From contig JABXIG010000025.1 of assembly GCA_013373205.1 (NCBI GenBank), positions 28,874-92,873 on the forward strand: DNA of 64,000 nucleotides, in the 5' to 3' direction. Position numbers and translations under genes: made by a program. Origin of the DNA: Methylocystaceae bacterium. GTDB lineage: Bacteria > Pseudomonadota > Alphaproteobacteria > Rhodospirillales > Terasakiellaceae. Of the stretch, positions 44,747 through 54,166 are shown one piece after another (position 1 is the stretch's first letter; each line of letters begins with the position of its first letter). A model generated the notes under the pieces. That model saw only the letters and a list, made by a program, of their open reading frames with translations, made no database searches and had not been told where the DNA came from.

Positions 44747-46188
44747 GAAGGAAGATCCCGTGTTTTTTGATCAATTTGCTGACCATCAGGACCAAGCAGT
44801 TCCACCCTCAACGGCATTTGACCTAATGCATGTGTTGCACAGGACAGACACGGATCATATGCCCGCACTGCAACTTCGACATGGTTCAACATGCCTTCGG
44901 TGATTTTGGGTTCCCCGGAAATGAATTTTCTCGCCACCCCTGCAAGGGCGCGGTTCATGGCTTCGTTATTGTGTGTGGTTGAAACGATCAGATTACAAAA
45001 CTGAACCTGATCATTCTCATCAACCTTGTAATGATGAATGAGGTTCCCGCGTGGGGCTTCAATCACGCCAATGCCTTCTAGCTGACGTTCTCCTGTAACC
45101 ACCAGATCTTTGCCTTGCAAATCTTCATCGTGCAGAAGGTCCTTTATTTTTTCAACACAATGTACGACCTCAATCATACGTGCCCAATGGTTTGCCAAAG
45201 TCGTTGGGTTCGGCTTGCCCTCAGTCACTGCTTTTAAATCTGCATGGGCTTTGTTTGCCAAAGGCGTATCAATGTAAGTGGCTGTATTCATACGGGCCAA
45301 CGGGCCAACACGATACCAGCCATCATGAGTGCCAAGTTTTTTGATAAATGGAAATTTCATATAGGACCAGGGGCGAACCTCTTCCACCAGCAAATCCGTA
45401 TAAGTTCGGTAATCCACCTGATCAAAGATTGCTTCGCCGTCCTGATCGATGGCGCGCAGATGACCGTGATAAAGGTCCAGCGCCCCATCTTCTGCTACAA
45501 GGGACATATGACTGGAAGGAAAGCTGCTAAAGTCATTAATATAATCAAGATTATCCAGCGTGTAGCCTTTGGCAAGGTCCAGCGCATCCACAGCCCATTT
45601 TTGCATCTGATCAATGTCTTTAAGTAAACTATCGCGTTCATCTATGGTTAAATTCTTGTTGATTCCCCCGGCAATGGCCCCGGTCCCGTGAATTTTTTTC
45701 CCGGCGGTTTTCTCAATAATCTCTTGGCCAAATTTGCGCATTTTCACGGCCTGCACTGCCAGTTCTGGAAACTCGTTAATAATGCCAAAGATATTGCGTT
45801 TTTCCACAGGCGCATCAAACCCAAACAACAAATCAGGGGAGCACAGATGGAAGAAATGCAGCACATGACTTTGCATCACCTGCCCATAATGCATCAAACG
45901 ACGCATTTTTTCAGCCGTTGGGGTGAGTTGATGCGCCCCGACGATCTGATCCATGGCTTTTGCTGCTGCCAGATGATGGCTGACCGGACAAATTCCACAC
46001 AATCGCTGCACGATCACGGGCACTTCCCACAACAGGCGGCCTTGGATAAAACGTTCGAATCCTCTGAATTCCACAATATGAAGGCGCGCATCGCTGACAT
46101 TATTATCTTCATCCAGATGAATACTGACTTTGCCATGGCCTTCCACGCGGGTCAGCGGGGAGATTTCAACAATTCTGCGTTTGGGCAT
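44743..46188 (-). CDS. hoxH: [NiFe]-hydrogenase large subunit
   Basis: A 481-residue catalytic subunit. Seen: N-terminal nickel-binding RLCGICPVSHH near 60-70 and C-terminal DPCLSCATH followed by the 28-residue extension ALGQMPLRVELLGP..., which the protease removes after His. The ATG at 46188 (MPKRRIVEISPLTRVEGHG) is chosen because AGGTGGGG lies just upstream; a GTG at 46197 is in frame. Sequence style matches group 3d NAD-linked (Hox) enzymes. No hyp accessory genes are in the window. Confidence 0.92.
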   Translation of the reverse strand: MPKRRIVEISPLTRVEGHGKVSIHLDEDNNVSDARLHIVEFRGFERFIQGRLLWEVPVIVQRLCGICPVSHHLAAAKAMDQIVGAHQLTPTAEKMRRLMHYGQVMQSHVLHFFHLCSPDLLFGFDAPVEKRNIFGIINEFPELAVQAVKMRKFGQEIIEKTAGKKIHGTGAIAGGINKNLTIDERDSLLKDIDQMQKWAVDALDLAKGYTLDNLDYINDFSSFPSSHMSLVAEDGALDLYHGHLRAIDQDGEAIFDQVDYRTYTDLLVEEVRPWSYMKFPFIKKLGTHDGWYRVGPLARMNTATYIDTPLANKAHADLKAVTEGKPNPTTLANHWARMIEVVHCVEKIKDLLHDEDLQGKDLVVTGERQLEGIGVIEAPRGNLIHHYKVDENDQVQFCNLIVSTTHNNEAMNRALAGVARKFISGEPKITEGMLNHVEVAVRAYDPCLSCATHALGQMPLRVELLGPDGQQIDQKTRDLPS

Positions 46189-46199
46189 TTTCCCCACCT

Positions 46200-47483
46200 C
46201 TAATCATATTTAATCAGTTCTTTTGGCAAGTCTTCCGGTTTACCGGAAATCAATGCCGACAAGGCCTGCCACAACATATCCCCCGAAGGCGGGCACCCCG
46301 GGATCTGGTAATCAATCTTCACCACATCAACACAGGAATAAACGGAATCAAGAATAAGCGGCAAGGCCGGATCATTAGGGATGCGTTGACGTTCATTTTC
46401 GATATAGGGGCTGGAAATATAAGCTTCTTCGAAACATTCTTTCAACGGGTCATCCGAATGCATGATGGCATTGCGCATCACAGGCAAGCCCCCCATGATT
46501 GCACATTGCCCAACGGCTACCAGAATATCGCAGTTCTTTCTGAATTCCCGCAAAACATGAACATTTTCTTCATTACAGCATCCCCCCTCAATCAAACCAA
46601 TGTCGCAATGCTGCGTAAACGTTTTAAGATCGTTTAACGGGGAACGGTCAAATTCAACATGCCTCATCAAATCAATCACCCGTTCATCAATATCCAGAAG
46701 CGACATATGACAACCAAAACACCCCGCCAATGACGTTGTGGCAATACGTTTCTTTCTTGCCCCAGACAAAGGCGGCAAGGGGGCTGCCTTTTCTTGGGGG
46801 GCGGGCACGTCAAATTCACGTTCCCCAATCGGGGTTTTAAAACCAACCCCTTTTCGAATAATACAGCCCACCGGACAGATTTCGGGGGAAAATGCAACAT
46901 CATCGAGGCTGGCATTGGTCGCCGCCAGATTATCCCCGTTCACCCCGACATTGCGATGAATGCCACGTCCCACGTACCCAAACAACCCTTTGCCATCAAT
47001 ATCTTGCGAGGCACGAATACAACGCCCACAGCGGATACAACGGTTTGTATCCAGTGCGATATCAGGATGACTGGCATCCAGCGAGCGCACAGGCTGAAGA
47101 TAGGGAAACTTGGTCGGCTGGGTAATCCCCAAACGATAGGCCATGGCCTGAAGTTCGCAATTGCCGCTGGCTTCACAAATGGGGCACAGATGGTTTCCTT
47201 CATGAAACAGCATGCGCACAAGATCACGGCGATAATTGATGATCTCTTCGGTTTCACTTTCAACAATCTGTCCGTCTTCTGCCGGTTGGGTACAGGCCGA
47301 TGTGGTGCGTCCGTTGACTTTGACCGTACAAACCCGACAACTGCCCTGATGACGCAACCCTTCCACATCACACAAACGCGGAATATGGATACCGGCATCA
47401 TCGCACGCCTGCATAATCGTCTGACCGAGCTTTGCGATGATTGTCTGACCATCCAGAGTAAAGCTAACAATATCTTTTTTCAT
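46200..47483 (-). CDS. hoxUY: HoxU-HoxY fusion: diaphorase electron-transfer subunit fused to hydrogenase small subunit
   Basis: A 427-residue single reading frame. Residues 1 to about 235 are HoxU: [2Fe-2S] cysteines in PRLCDVEGLRHQGSCRVCTV, HEGNHLCPICEASGNCELQ and a ferredoxin-like CIRCGRC...CPVGC. After a Pro/Ala-rich linker (PAPQEKAAPLPPLSGARKKR), residues about 255-427 are HoxY: TSLAGCFGCHMSLLDID, EGGCCNEENVHVL, VAVGQCAIMGGLP and PGCPPSGD, the proximal-cluster ligands. In most Hox systems these are separate proteins. GGAGTAAGG precedes the ATG at 47483. The hoxF stop is 4 bp upstream and hoxH starts after 11 bp. Confidence 0.92.
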   Translation of the reverse strand: MKKDIVSFTLDGQTIIAKLGQTIMQACDDAGIHIPRLCDVEGLRHQGSCRVCTVKVNGRTTSACTQPAEDGQIVESETEEIINYRRDLVRMLFHEGNHLCPICEASGNCELQAMAYRLGITQPTKFPYLQPVRSLDASHPDIALDTNRCIRCGRCIRASQDIDGKGLFGYVGRGIHRNVGVNGDNLAATNASLDDVAFSPEICPVGCIIRKGVGFKTPIGEREFDVPAPQEKAAPLPPLSGARKKRIATTSLAGCFGCHMSLLDIDERVIDLMRHVEFDRSPLNDLKTFTQHCDIGLIEGGCCNEENVHVLREFRKNCDILVAVGQCAIMGGLPVMRNAIMHSDDPLKECFEEAYISSPYIENERQRIPNDPALPLILDSVYSCVDVVKIDYQIPGCPPSGDMLWQALSALISGKPEDLPKELIKYD

Positions 47484-47487
47484 GTCC

Positions 47488-49320
47488 TTACTCCTGCTCG
47501 AAATCCGGGTCATAGATATAGGAGCGATGCTTGGCAAGGCGCCGAGATTCTTCCAATGCCCCCTGAATATCAAAGTTGGTTTTAAACCCATCTTCGTTTT
47601 CATTCACCAAGGCCGCATACACCAGCGGGAAGTTTTTTAAGCTACTGAGAACCGGGTTGGGCGAGGTCTGACCAAGCCCACAGCGGCTGGTTTTAATGAT
47701 GGTATTGCTCAGTTCCCTAAGATAGTCGATATCTTCCGGCACGGCCTTTCCGGCACGAATTTTTTCAATCCGTTCTTTCAAAAAGACATTGCCAACCCGA
47801 CACGGGGTGCAAAAACCGCAGCTTTCCTCGATAAAAAAATCAAGAAAATAATCTACAACTTCAAGAAGATTGCGATGGGCGGAAAACATCATGATCGATC
47901 CGCCCGTAGGCAAATCTTCAAAACAAAGCGTGCGTTCAAAACCGTTTCGTCCGACCAGTTCACTACTGGGACCACCAACCTGAATGGCAGCAATCTCTTT
48001 CCCGCCTGCCATCTCAATCAGTTCGGTCAGTTTTGTCCCATAGGGCACTTCATAAATGCCGGGGGATGCGCAATCCCCACAGATACTCATTAATTTCGTG
48101 CCGAAACTTTTTGCCGTCCCAAAGCTCTTAAACCAGTCTGCCCCCTTGTCCAGAATACGTGCCACATGGCAGAAGGTTTCGATATTATTGACGATGGTGG
48201 GATGGCCCAGATAGCCCTGTTGGGCGGGAAAGGGAGGCCGTGTTTTTGGCTCTCCGGGCAGTCCTTCGCAGGAACTGATTAGCGCGCTTTCTTCCCCACA
48301 AATATAGGACCCAGCACCCAGTTGAACCCGAATATCAAAATCAAAGCCTTTCTGTGAACCAATATTTTGACCAAGAAAACCTTGGGCACGTCGTTTTTCA
48401 AGCACGGCTTCAAGGGTTGGCAACAGATACTCATATTCCCCGCGCAGATAGATCATCCCTTGTTGTGCCGAAACGGCTTTTGCCGCAATGGTCATCCCTT
48501 CAACCATTAAATCTGCGCGTTCAGTCAACAAAACCCGATCTTTAAAAGTGCCCGGCTCACCCTCATCGGCGTTACAGAAAACAAACCGTTGTGGATCATC
48601 ACTTTTTGCCGCAATTGCCCATTTCTGTCCGGTTGAAAATCCCGCCCCGCCACAGCCACGAAGCCCGCCCTCAGAAACGATTTTGATAATCTCCTCAGGG
48701 GATTTTTCCAAGGTACTTTGCAGGCCTTTATTATCCTCCACCTCACACAACAGAATATCACCGCGCAGACGGATGTTATTTTGGACAGGGTTTTTCTGTG
48801 CCAGTTGATGCAAGTCTTCGCCATTTTTTAGGGAATGGATCAGCTCTTTAACTGTCTCGGGCGTCAAATTGGGCAAGATCACATCATTGACCATAGCCGC
48901 AGGGGCCTGATCGCTCATCCCGATACAAGGCGTGTAATCAAGGGAGAATGCGCCATCTTTGCTCGTTTGCCCAAAGGCAATGCCAAGTTCTTTTTCAAAA
49001 GATCGGGCAACTTTTTTCATGCCCTTATGTCGATCAATAATATCATCGCACAGACGGATCGTGTAGGCCCCCTTGGGCGTGTCGGAAAAGAAGGCATAAA
49101 AACTAACCAGACCTTCGACCTCGACACGGCTTGACCCAATCAGTTCTGCAATGTGTTCCATTGCAGGCACATCAATGCAGCGAAACCTGCGTTGGGTTTC
49201 GATCAATATATCCATCAAACGATGTTTATCGTTGCCAAAAGATGTACATATTTCTTCGATAAGCTGCGCGCGCACTTTAAGCTTATGCGGTTTCGTGTCG
49301 CTGGCCTCATATGTCGTCAT
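47488..49320 (-). CDS. hoxF: NAD-linked hydrogenase diaphorase subunit HoxF (NuoE-NuoF fusion)
   Basis: A 610-residue protein. The N-terminal 150 residues are NuoE-like, but only two of the four [2Fe-2S] cysteines remain (RLCDDIIDRHKG and TPCIGMSDQAP). The rest is NuoF-like: GLRGCGGAGFSTGQKW (NAD/FMN site), NADEGEPGTFKDR, GAGSYICGEESALISS and the [4Fe-4S] motif ESCGFCTPCRVGN with a later SRCGLGQ. It oxidises or reduces NAD(H) and passes electrons to HoxU. AAGGGGAG lies 5 bp before the ATG at 49320. First gene of the operon; its promoter region 49321-49412 shows no clear FNR or sigma-54 site. Confidence 0.93.
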   Translation of the reverse strand: MTTYEASDTKPHKLKVRAQLIEEICTSFGNDKHRLMDILIETQRRFRCIDVPAMEHIAELIGSSRVEVEGLVSFYAFFSDTPKGAYTIRLCDDIIDRHKGMKKVARSFEKELGIAFGQTSKDGAFSLDYTPCIGMSDQAPAAMVNDVILPNLTPETVKELIHSLKNGEDLHQLAQKNPVQNNIRLRGDILLCEVEDNKGLQSTLEKSPEEIIKIVSEGGLRGCGGAGFSTGQKWAIAAKSDDPQRFVFCNADEGEPGTFKDRVLLTERADLMVEGMTIAAKAVSAQQGMIYLRGEYEYLLPTLEAVLEKRRAQGFLGQNIGSQKGFDFDIRVQLGAGSYICGEESALISSCEGLPGEPKTRPPFPAQQGYLGHPTIVNNIETFCHVARILDKGADWFKSFGTAKSFGTKLMSICGDCASPGIYEVPYGTKLTELIEMAGGKEIAAIQVGGPSSELVGRNGFERTLCFEDLPTGGSIMMFSAHRNLLEVVDYFLDFFIEESCGFCTPCRVGNVFLKERIEKIRAGKAVPEDIDYLRELSNTIIKTSRCGLGQTSPNPVLSSLKNFPLVYAALVNENEDGFKTNFDIQGALEESRRLAKHRSYIYDPDFEQE

Positions 49321-49412
49321 TTCCACTCCCCTTTTTATTGGAATAGACGTGAAGCTATTATTTCTATTGCGATTATCCTAACACGAAACCTAAATATAAT
49401 CAGGTAAAACCG

Positions 49413-50069
49413 TTACATCCCGACAAAATATTGCATCAACCGGGGCATCAGTGCCTTAAATTTTAGCGGTCCCTCGGTCACAATCAGACAAATACATTCT
49501 TCTGCACTATCGGCGATGGGTTGATGATCTGTCTCATCATCCAGATCCGCAATATCGCCAGCCTTGAATCGCCCAATCTCATCACTAAAAGAGCCTTTCA
49601 ACACCAATGTCAGTTCTGATCCATTGTGGCTGTGTTCAGGGATAGTCACGCCCGGTGAAATTTTCAACAGACGCACCGCCCCGTTATGGGCGTTAACCTC
49701 GTTTAGCTGGAAGGTTTTGATGCCGGGGGCCATGTTTTTCCATTTAATCTCGCTAAAGCTATCGGGCACAAATTGCGCTAATGGCATGGGAATGTCAGAT
49801 TTACGTTGATCATTGGCAGGTTGGAAGTCTTCGTCTGCCATATCATCGTCCATCATCTGCAAGACAACATCCAACGCGCCGGGCTGCATAGCCAGCTGTG
49901 GTTCATCTTCCAAAAAGACACCTGCCATTTTTTCCATATCCGCAACTTTTTCACGGCAATGGGGGCACAGCGATAAATGGGTTGCAATGACAAAGCTCAT
50001 ACTTTCAGAAACAGAACCTGTCACATACCCCATAAGGGTTTCATCGTTCAGGTGGTGATGAATGGTCAT
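49413..50069 (-). CDS. chrR: ChrR-family anti-sigma factor with cupin domain
   Basis: A 218-residue protein. The N-terminal anti-sigma domain carries the zinc motif THLSLCPHC with upstream HHH; the C-terminal cupin shows PEHSHNGSELTLVLKGSFSDE and GDIADLDDETDHQP. This is the two-domain plan of Rhodobacter ChrR, where the cupin part senses singlet oxygen and releases the sigma factor (family knowledge). Its start overlaps the sigma gene stop (ATGA). Confidence 0.92.
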   Translation of the reverse strand: MTIHHHLNDETLMGYVTGSVSESMSFVIATHLSLCPHCREKVADMEKMAGVFLEDEPQLAMQPGALDVVLQMMDDDMADEDFQPANDQRKSDIPMPLAQFVPDSFSEIKWKNMAPGIKTFQLNEVNAHNGAVRLLKISPGVTIPEHSHNGSELTLVLKGSFSDEIGRFKAGDIADLDDETDHQPIADSAEECICLIVTEGPLKFKALMPRLMQYFVGM

Positions 50070-50653
50070 TGCACCTCTCCGATCGTATTTTTGATCCTTT
50101 TAAACGCGAGTCTTATGCGTGACTTGACCGTGCCCAAAGGCACGTCCAGACGCTTTGCAATATCACCGTGACTTAAACCTTCATAGAAGGACAACTTGAT
50201 TACCTCTGACTGATCTGCGGGAAGTTGATGAAGCGCGGTTCGAACGATCATAGCTTTCTGGTTTTGATCGACCTGTTCTTCCTGACTGTCGCGATCATCT
50301 TCTATTTCATTGAGATCGTGATCATCAAAATCATAATGTTTTTCTTTACGCAATATATCCAGACGTAGATTTCTGGCAATCCTGAAAATCCAAGTACTTG
50401 CCGCTGCCTTGTCCGCATTAAAGGTATGGCCCTTTCGCCAGACCTGTAACATTGTTTGTTGCGCAATTTCTTCCGCCATAGTCTCGTCACTTCCTAACTG
50501 GAAAACATAGGATTTCACGCGTGGCGCAAAATGTTCAAACAGGGTGGCAAACGCCTGTTTGTCTCTATCTTTTGAAACCTTGACCATCAAGTCCGTCAGA
50601 TATTTTGTATCGCACGGTGTGGCTTGTTCCAACTGAGTTTGCTGATCCTGCAC
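50066..50653 (-). CDS. rpoE: ECF sigma factor RpoE (ECF11, singlet-oxygen response)
   Basis: A 195-residue sigma factor. Region 2: LFEHFAPRVKSYVFQLG, ASTWIFRIARNLRLDILRK; region 4: LPADQSEVIKLSFYEGLSHG, VPLGTVKSRIRLAFKRI. It starts at GTG 50653 with AGGATGA upstream; the nearby ATG is out of frame. A promoter matching its own expected consensus precedes it, so it is autoregulated. With chrR and the neighbouring Cfa/MFS/FAD genes it reproduces the Rhodobacter RpoE-ChrR neighbourhood. Confidence 0.92.
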   Translation of the reverse strand: MQDQQTQLEQATPCDTKYLTDLMVKVSKDRDKQAFATLFEHFAPRVKSYVFQLGSDETMAEEIAQQTMLQVWRKGHTFNADKAAASTWIFRIARNLRLDILRKEKHYDFDDHDLNEIEDDRDSQEEQVDQNQKAMIVRTALHQLPADQSEVIKLSFYEGLSHGDIAKRLDVPLGTVKSRIRLAFKRIKNTIGEVQ

Positions 50654-50682
50654 GGGTCATCCTATTTAAATGTTTTCTTTAT

Positions 50683-50708
50683 TACGTGACAGAATGATTT
50701 TTAGATCA
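50683..50708 (-). promoter_or_regulatory. RpoE-type promoter of rpoE-chrR
   Basis: Minus strand: TGATCT at 50708-50703, 17 bases, GTAAT from 50685. It differs by one base from TGATCC and has the same spacing as the promoters at 50764 and 57784. It lies about 30 bp upstream of the rpoE GTG. Confidence 0.7.
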
Positions 50709-50763
50709 TCCTCTTTTGAATTTATGGCAAAGAAATCTAAATTCAATTTATTTCTAAAAAACG

Positions 50764-50790
50764 TGATCCAATCAGTTCCTGCTTTCGTAT
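50764..50790 (+). promoter_or_regulatory. RpoE-type promoter of the FAD-DUF1365-Cfa-MFS operon
   Basis: TGATCC at 50764-50769, 17 bases, GTATCA from 50787. It lies about 30 bp upstream of the start of the first gene, divergent from the rpoE promoter. Confidence 0.75.
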
Positions 50791-50820
50791 CAATAGTATC
50801 GACAACCTAAGAGGTCCACA

Positions 50821-52167
50821 ATGATCACGTCCCCACCCTCAAAAAAAATGAAAATTGCCGTCATTGGCACAGGTATTTCGGGTATGTCAGCGTCATGGTT
50901 ACTGTCCTTAAATCATGATGTCACCATCTTTGAAAAGGATGATCGCATCGGCGGGCATACCAATACAGTTGATGTGGATGGCACGGGCATTGATACGGGG
51001 TTTATTGTCTATAACGAAAAAAATTACCCCAACCTCATCGCTATGTTCGATCATTTTGGTGTTGAGACACAAGCAACGGACATGTCTTTTGGTGTGTCTG
51101 TCGGTAATGGTGAATTTGAATATGCCGGTAGTGACCTCTGGGGATTGATCGCACAAAAGAAAAACTTGTTTCGCCCCCGTTTCTGGTCCATGGTAAAAGA
51201 CATTTTGCGCTTTTATAAGCAGGCCCCCCACCTGCTTTCCATGGGCCAGATGCCCAATTTGACCTTGGGTGAATTTTTAAAACAGCATCACTATTCAGAA
51301 AGTTTTCAACGTGACCATCTTTTACCGATGGGTGCGGCCATCTGGTCCACACCTGTGGAAACAATGATGGATTACCCCTTGGAAGCTTTCTTGCGATTTT
51401 GTGATAACCACGGCCTGCTGCAACTGACAGACCGCCCCAAATGGCGCACGGTTGTGGGGGGCAGTCAGCAATATGTGGAAAAACTGACAAGAAACTTCAA
51501 AGGCAATATTTCACTAAACAGAGGGGCTGTTAAAGTCTGGCATCAAAACGGTGGCGTTTGCGTGGAAGACCGTAATGGGGAGATCGAACATTTTGAGCAT
51601 GTCGTTCTGGCCTGCCATGCCGATCAGGCTTTGAAAATGCTTGTCGATGCAGATATGGCAGAAAAAAAGCTGCTGGGTTCTTTTTCATACCAGCCCAACA
51701 TCGCCATATTACACACCGATGCCAGCCTGATGCCCAAAAACAAAAAGGCGTGGTCCAGCTGGAATTATCTCTGTGAAGAAGTTGAAGATAAAAGTGATGT
51801 CTGCGTGACTTACTGGATGAATAACCTGCAACATATCAAAGGCAATACGGACTATTTCGTCACCTTAAACCCGACACATCACCCCGAAGACGGCAAAGTC
51901 ATCAGAAGCTTTCTTTATCACCATCCCCTCTTTGATAAAGAAGCCGTATCGTCACAACGAATGCTGTGGAACATCCAAGGCACACGTAATATTTGGTATT
52001 GCGGCAGTTATTTCGGTCACGGTTTCCATGAAGATGGCTTACAGTCCGGTCTGGCTGTGGGGGAGGCCCTGGGCGGCGTTCTTAGACCCTGGAGTGTTGA
52101 AAATCAGTCCGGGCGCATCAACCTGCCCAAAGACTGGCCCAACCTTGTCAAAAAGGAAGCTGCGTAA
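50821..52167 (+). CDS. FAD/NAD(P)-dependent amine-oxidase-like oxidoreductase
   Basis: A 448-residue flavoprotein. Seen: dinucleotide motif IAVIGTGISGMSASWLLS at residues 12-30, followed by FEKDDRIGGHTNTVDV, and GYFGHGFHEDGLQSGL-type ending (GSYFGHGFHEDGLQSGLAVG) that closes the FAD site. It is a desaturase/amine-oxidase-fold protein of the type found beside cyclopropane synthase and DUF1365 genes. The substrate is unknown; acting on modified membrane lipids is an inference from the operon. First gene after the RpoE-type promoter; it shares one base with the next gene. Confidence 0.85.
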   Translation: MITSPPSKKMKIAVIGTGISGMSASWLLSLNHDVTIFEKDDRIGGHTNTVDVDGTGIDTGFIVYNEKNYPNLIAMFDHFGVETQATDMSFGVSVGNGEFEYAGSDLWGLIAQKKNLFRPRFWSMVKDILRFYKQAPHLLSMGQMPNLTLGEFLKQHHYSESFQRDHLLPMGAAIWSTPVETMMDYPLEAFLRFCDNHGLLQLTDRPKWRTVVGGSQQYVEKLTRNFKGNISLNRGAVKVWHQNGGVCVEDRNGEIEHFEHVVLACHADQALKMLVDADMAEKKLLGSFSYQPNIAILHTDASLMPKNKKAWSSWNYLCEEVEDKSDVCVTYWMNNLQHIKGNTDYFVTLNPTHHPEDGKVIRSFLYHHPLFDKEAVSSQRMLWNIQGTRNIWYCGSYFGHGFHEDGLQSGLAVGEALGGVLRPWSVENQSGRINLPKDWPNLVKKEAA

Positions 52168-52958
52168 TGTTTTCCAAAATCTATGAAGGCAGCGTCTATC
52201 ACAAACGCTTCAAACCCAAGGTTCACGAACTAAAATACAAAGTCTGTAGCTTTTTATTTGATCTGGATGAACTGGACCAGCTGGATCAATCCTTGAAATT
52301 CTTCAGCCTCAACCGCTTTAATATTATTTCCTTCTGGAACAAGGACCATGGTCCGGCAGATGCAACTGCCTTGCGCCCCTATGTTGAAAAGATGCTGGAT
52401 GAAGCTGCTATCACATTGGATGGCGGACCCATCCGTCTGTTGTGTTATCCGCGCCTGTTTGGTTATGTGTTCAATCCCCTCAGTGTTTATTATTGCTACA
52501 CAAAAAATGAAAACCTTCAGGCCATTATCTATGAGGTCAGCAATACATTCGGGGAAAGACACAGCTATGTCATTCCCACTCAGGGACAAGACAAGGGCGT
52601 TATTTCGCAACAATGTCGCAAAGAATTTTATGTCTCACCTTTTATGGAGATGGACGCCCAATATGCTTTTAAAATGATCCCGCCACAGGAACATGTCTCT
52701 GTTTCAATCACACAATCAGATGACGCTGGCGTTTTACTGAAAGCAAATTTCAAGGGCGATCAGACCCCCTTAAGCGATGCCTCAATTTTACGCATTCTGG
52801 TTCGCTATCCCTTGATGACGTTAAAGGTCATTATCGGCATCCATTGGGAAGCCCTGAAACTATGGCGAAAAGGGGTGAAACTGGTGCAACGCACCCCTGC
52901 CCCTGAAAACCCGGTCACCCTTGTCACCCCCACAAATCAGATGGAGCCGAAATCATGA
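52167..52958 (+). CDS. DUF1365 family protein
   Basis: A 263-residue protein. Seen: IYEGSVYHKRFKPKVHELKYKV at the N-terminus (split here by the usual HRR-type motif variant), LLCYPRLFGYVFNPLSVYYC and HSYVIP, the recognisable DUF1365 blocks. Its function is unknown, but it occurs almost always between an FAD oxidoreductase and a Cfa-like methyltransferase, as here. It overlaps the Cfa gene by 4 bp. Confidence 0.88.
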   Translation: MFSKIYEGSVYHKRFKPKVHELKYKVCSFLFDLDELDQLDQSLKFFSLNRFNIISFWNKDHGPADATALRPYVEKMLDEAAITLDGGPIRLLCYPRLFGYVFNPLSVYYCYTKNENLQAIIYEVSNTFGERHSYVIPTQGQDKGVISQQCRKEFYVSPFMEMDAQYAFKMIPPQEHVSVSITQSDDAGVLLKANFKGDQTPLSDASILRILVRYPLMTLKVIIGIHWEALKLWRKGVKLVQRTPAPENPVTLVTPTNQMEPKS

Positions 52959-54166
52959 GCGAGACCAGCCTGAGCATTCTGTCTTTTTCAGAAACGTCAA
53001 ACCCTTGGGTACGCGCCATCACAAGCCAGCTTCAAAACCTGAAAGAAGGGCACTTGTCCCTGACCTTACCTTCTGGTCAGACCCTTCACTTCGGCGAAGG
53101 CGACCCCCATGCCAGTGTCATTCTAAAAAACAACACACCGCTTCGTAAGTTAATCTTGAACGGGGACCTTGCCTTGGCAGAATCCTATCTGGACGGGGAT
53201 TGGGAATGTCCTGATCTCACCGCCTTGTTTGACGTTGCCTTGGCCAATGAGCATGTTTTTTCACTCGATAACAAGGGCGGTTGGCTGTTTCGAAACCTCA
53301 ACCGCTTGCGCCATCTGTTGAACGCCAATTCAAAACAAGGTTCAAAACGCAATATTTCTTATCACTATGATCTGGGCAATGACTTCTACGGTCACTGGCT
53401 GGACGAAACCATGACCTATTCCTCTGCCCTCTTTCAAGGGGATGAAAGTCTTGAATCCGCACAGAAACGAAAATACCGCACCATTGCGGATATGGCCGAG
53501 TTGAAAGCTGAAGAAAAAGTATTAGAAATCGGATGTGGCTGGGGCGGTTTTTCTCAGATCGCAGCTGAAGAATATGACTGTCACATCGATGGTCTGACCC
53601 TGTCACAAGAACAGCTTGCCTTTGCCCAAAACCGATATACACAAAATAGCATTGACCATCTGGCCCGTGCCAGCCTGACAGATTATCGCGATGCGACAGG
53701 TCAGTATGACAAGATCGTCTCAATCGAAATGTTTGAAGCTGTCGGCTATGAAAACTGGGACACCTATTTCAAGGCCGTTAAAAAGCTTTTAAAACCCGGT
53801 GGCGTTGCCGTTTTGCAGATTATCCTGATTGAAAATGACCGTTTTGAAAGCTATCGCAAAGGCGTGGATTTCATTCAACGTTATATCTTCCCCGGTGGTC
53901 TGTTACCCAGTGTTGATGCCCTGAACGAAAGTGTCACAAAAAATGGCCTGACCTTAACGGACAGCCATTTGTTTGGTACGTCATATGCCAAGACCTGTGA
54001 AATCTGGCAGAAAAACTTCCAACACGCTTGGGATGATATCAAATCGCTTGGGTTTGACCAACGTTTCAAACGGATGTGGGAATATTATTTATCTTATTGC
54101 GAGGCCGGATTTAAAGCCGGAACCATCAATGTCGGCTTATTCAAGATCGTCAACGACAACGCATAA
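52955..54166 (+). CDS. Cyclopropane-fatty-acyl-phospholipid synthase-like methyltransferase
   Basis: A 403-residue SAM-dependent enzyme. Seen: N-terminal lipid-facing region with LAESYLDGDWECPDL, then ISYHYDLGNDFYGHWLDETM, SAM site VLEIGCGWGGFS near 190, and SIEMFEAVGYENW. It adds a methyl or methylene group to unsaturated phospholipid acyl chains. In Rhodobacter the RpoE-controlled homologue acts in making methyl-branched and furan-type fatty acids, so that role is possible here (inference). It is translationally coupled to DUF1365 and overlaps the MFS gene. Confidence 0.9.
   Translation: MSETSLSILSFSETSNPWVRAITSQLQNLKEGHLSLTLPSGQTLHFGEGDPHASVILKNNTPLRKLILNGDLALAESYLDGDWECPDLTALFDVALANEHVFSLDNKGGWLFRNLNRLRHLLNANSKQGSKRNISYHYDLGNDFYGHWLDETMTYSSALFQGDESLESAQKRKYRTIADMAELKAEEKVLEIGCGWGGFSQIAAEEYDCHIDGLTLSQEQLAFAQNRYTQNSIDHLARASLTDYRDATGQYDKIVSIEMFEAVGYENWDTYFKAVKKLLKPGGVAVLQIILIENDRFESYRKGVDFIQRYIFPGGLLPSVDALNESVTKNGLTLTDSHLFGTSYAKTCEIWQKNFQHAWDDIKSLGFDQRFKRMWEYYLSYCEAGFKAGTINVGLFKIVNDNA

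Noticed and set aside
46794..47585. 263-codon forward frame antisense to the HoxU-HoxY fusion
   Set aside because: Long by chance opposite a well-supported gene; no ribosome site and no recognisable motif.
49321..49412. FNR-like TTGCGATTATCC in the hox promoter region
   Set aside because: The half-site spacing is off by one and the second half is incomplete, so it does not meet the FNR consensus.
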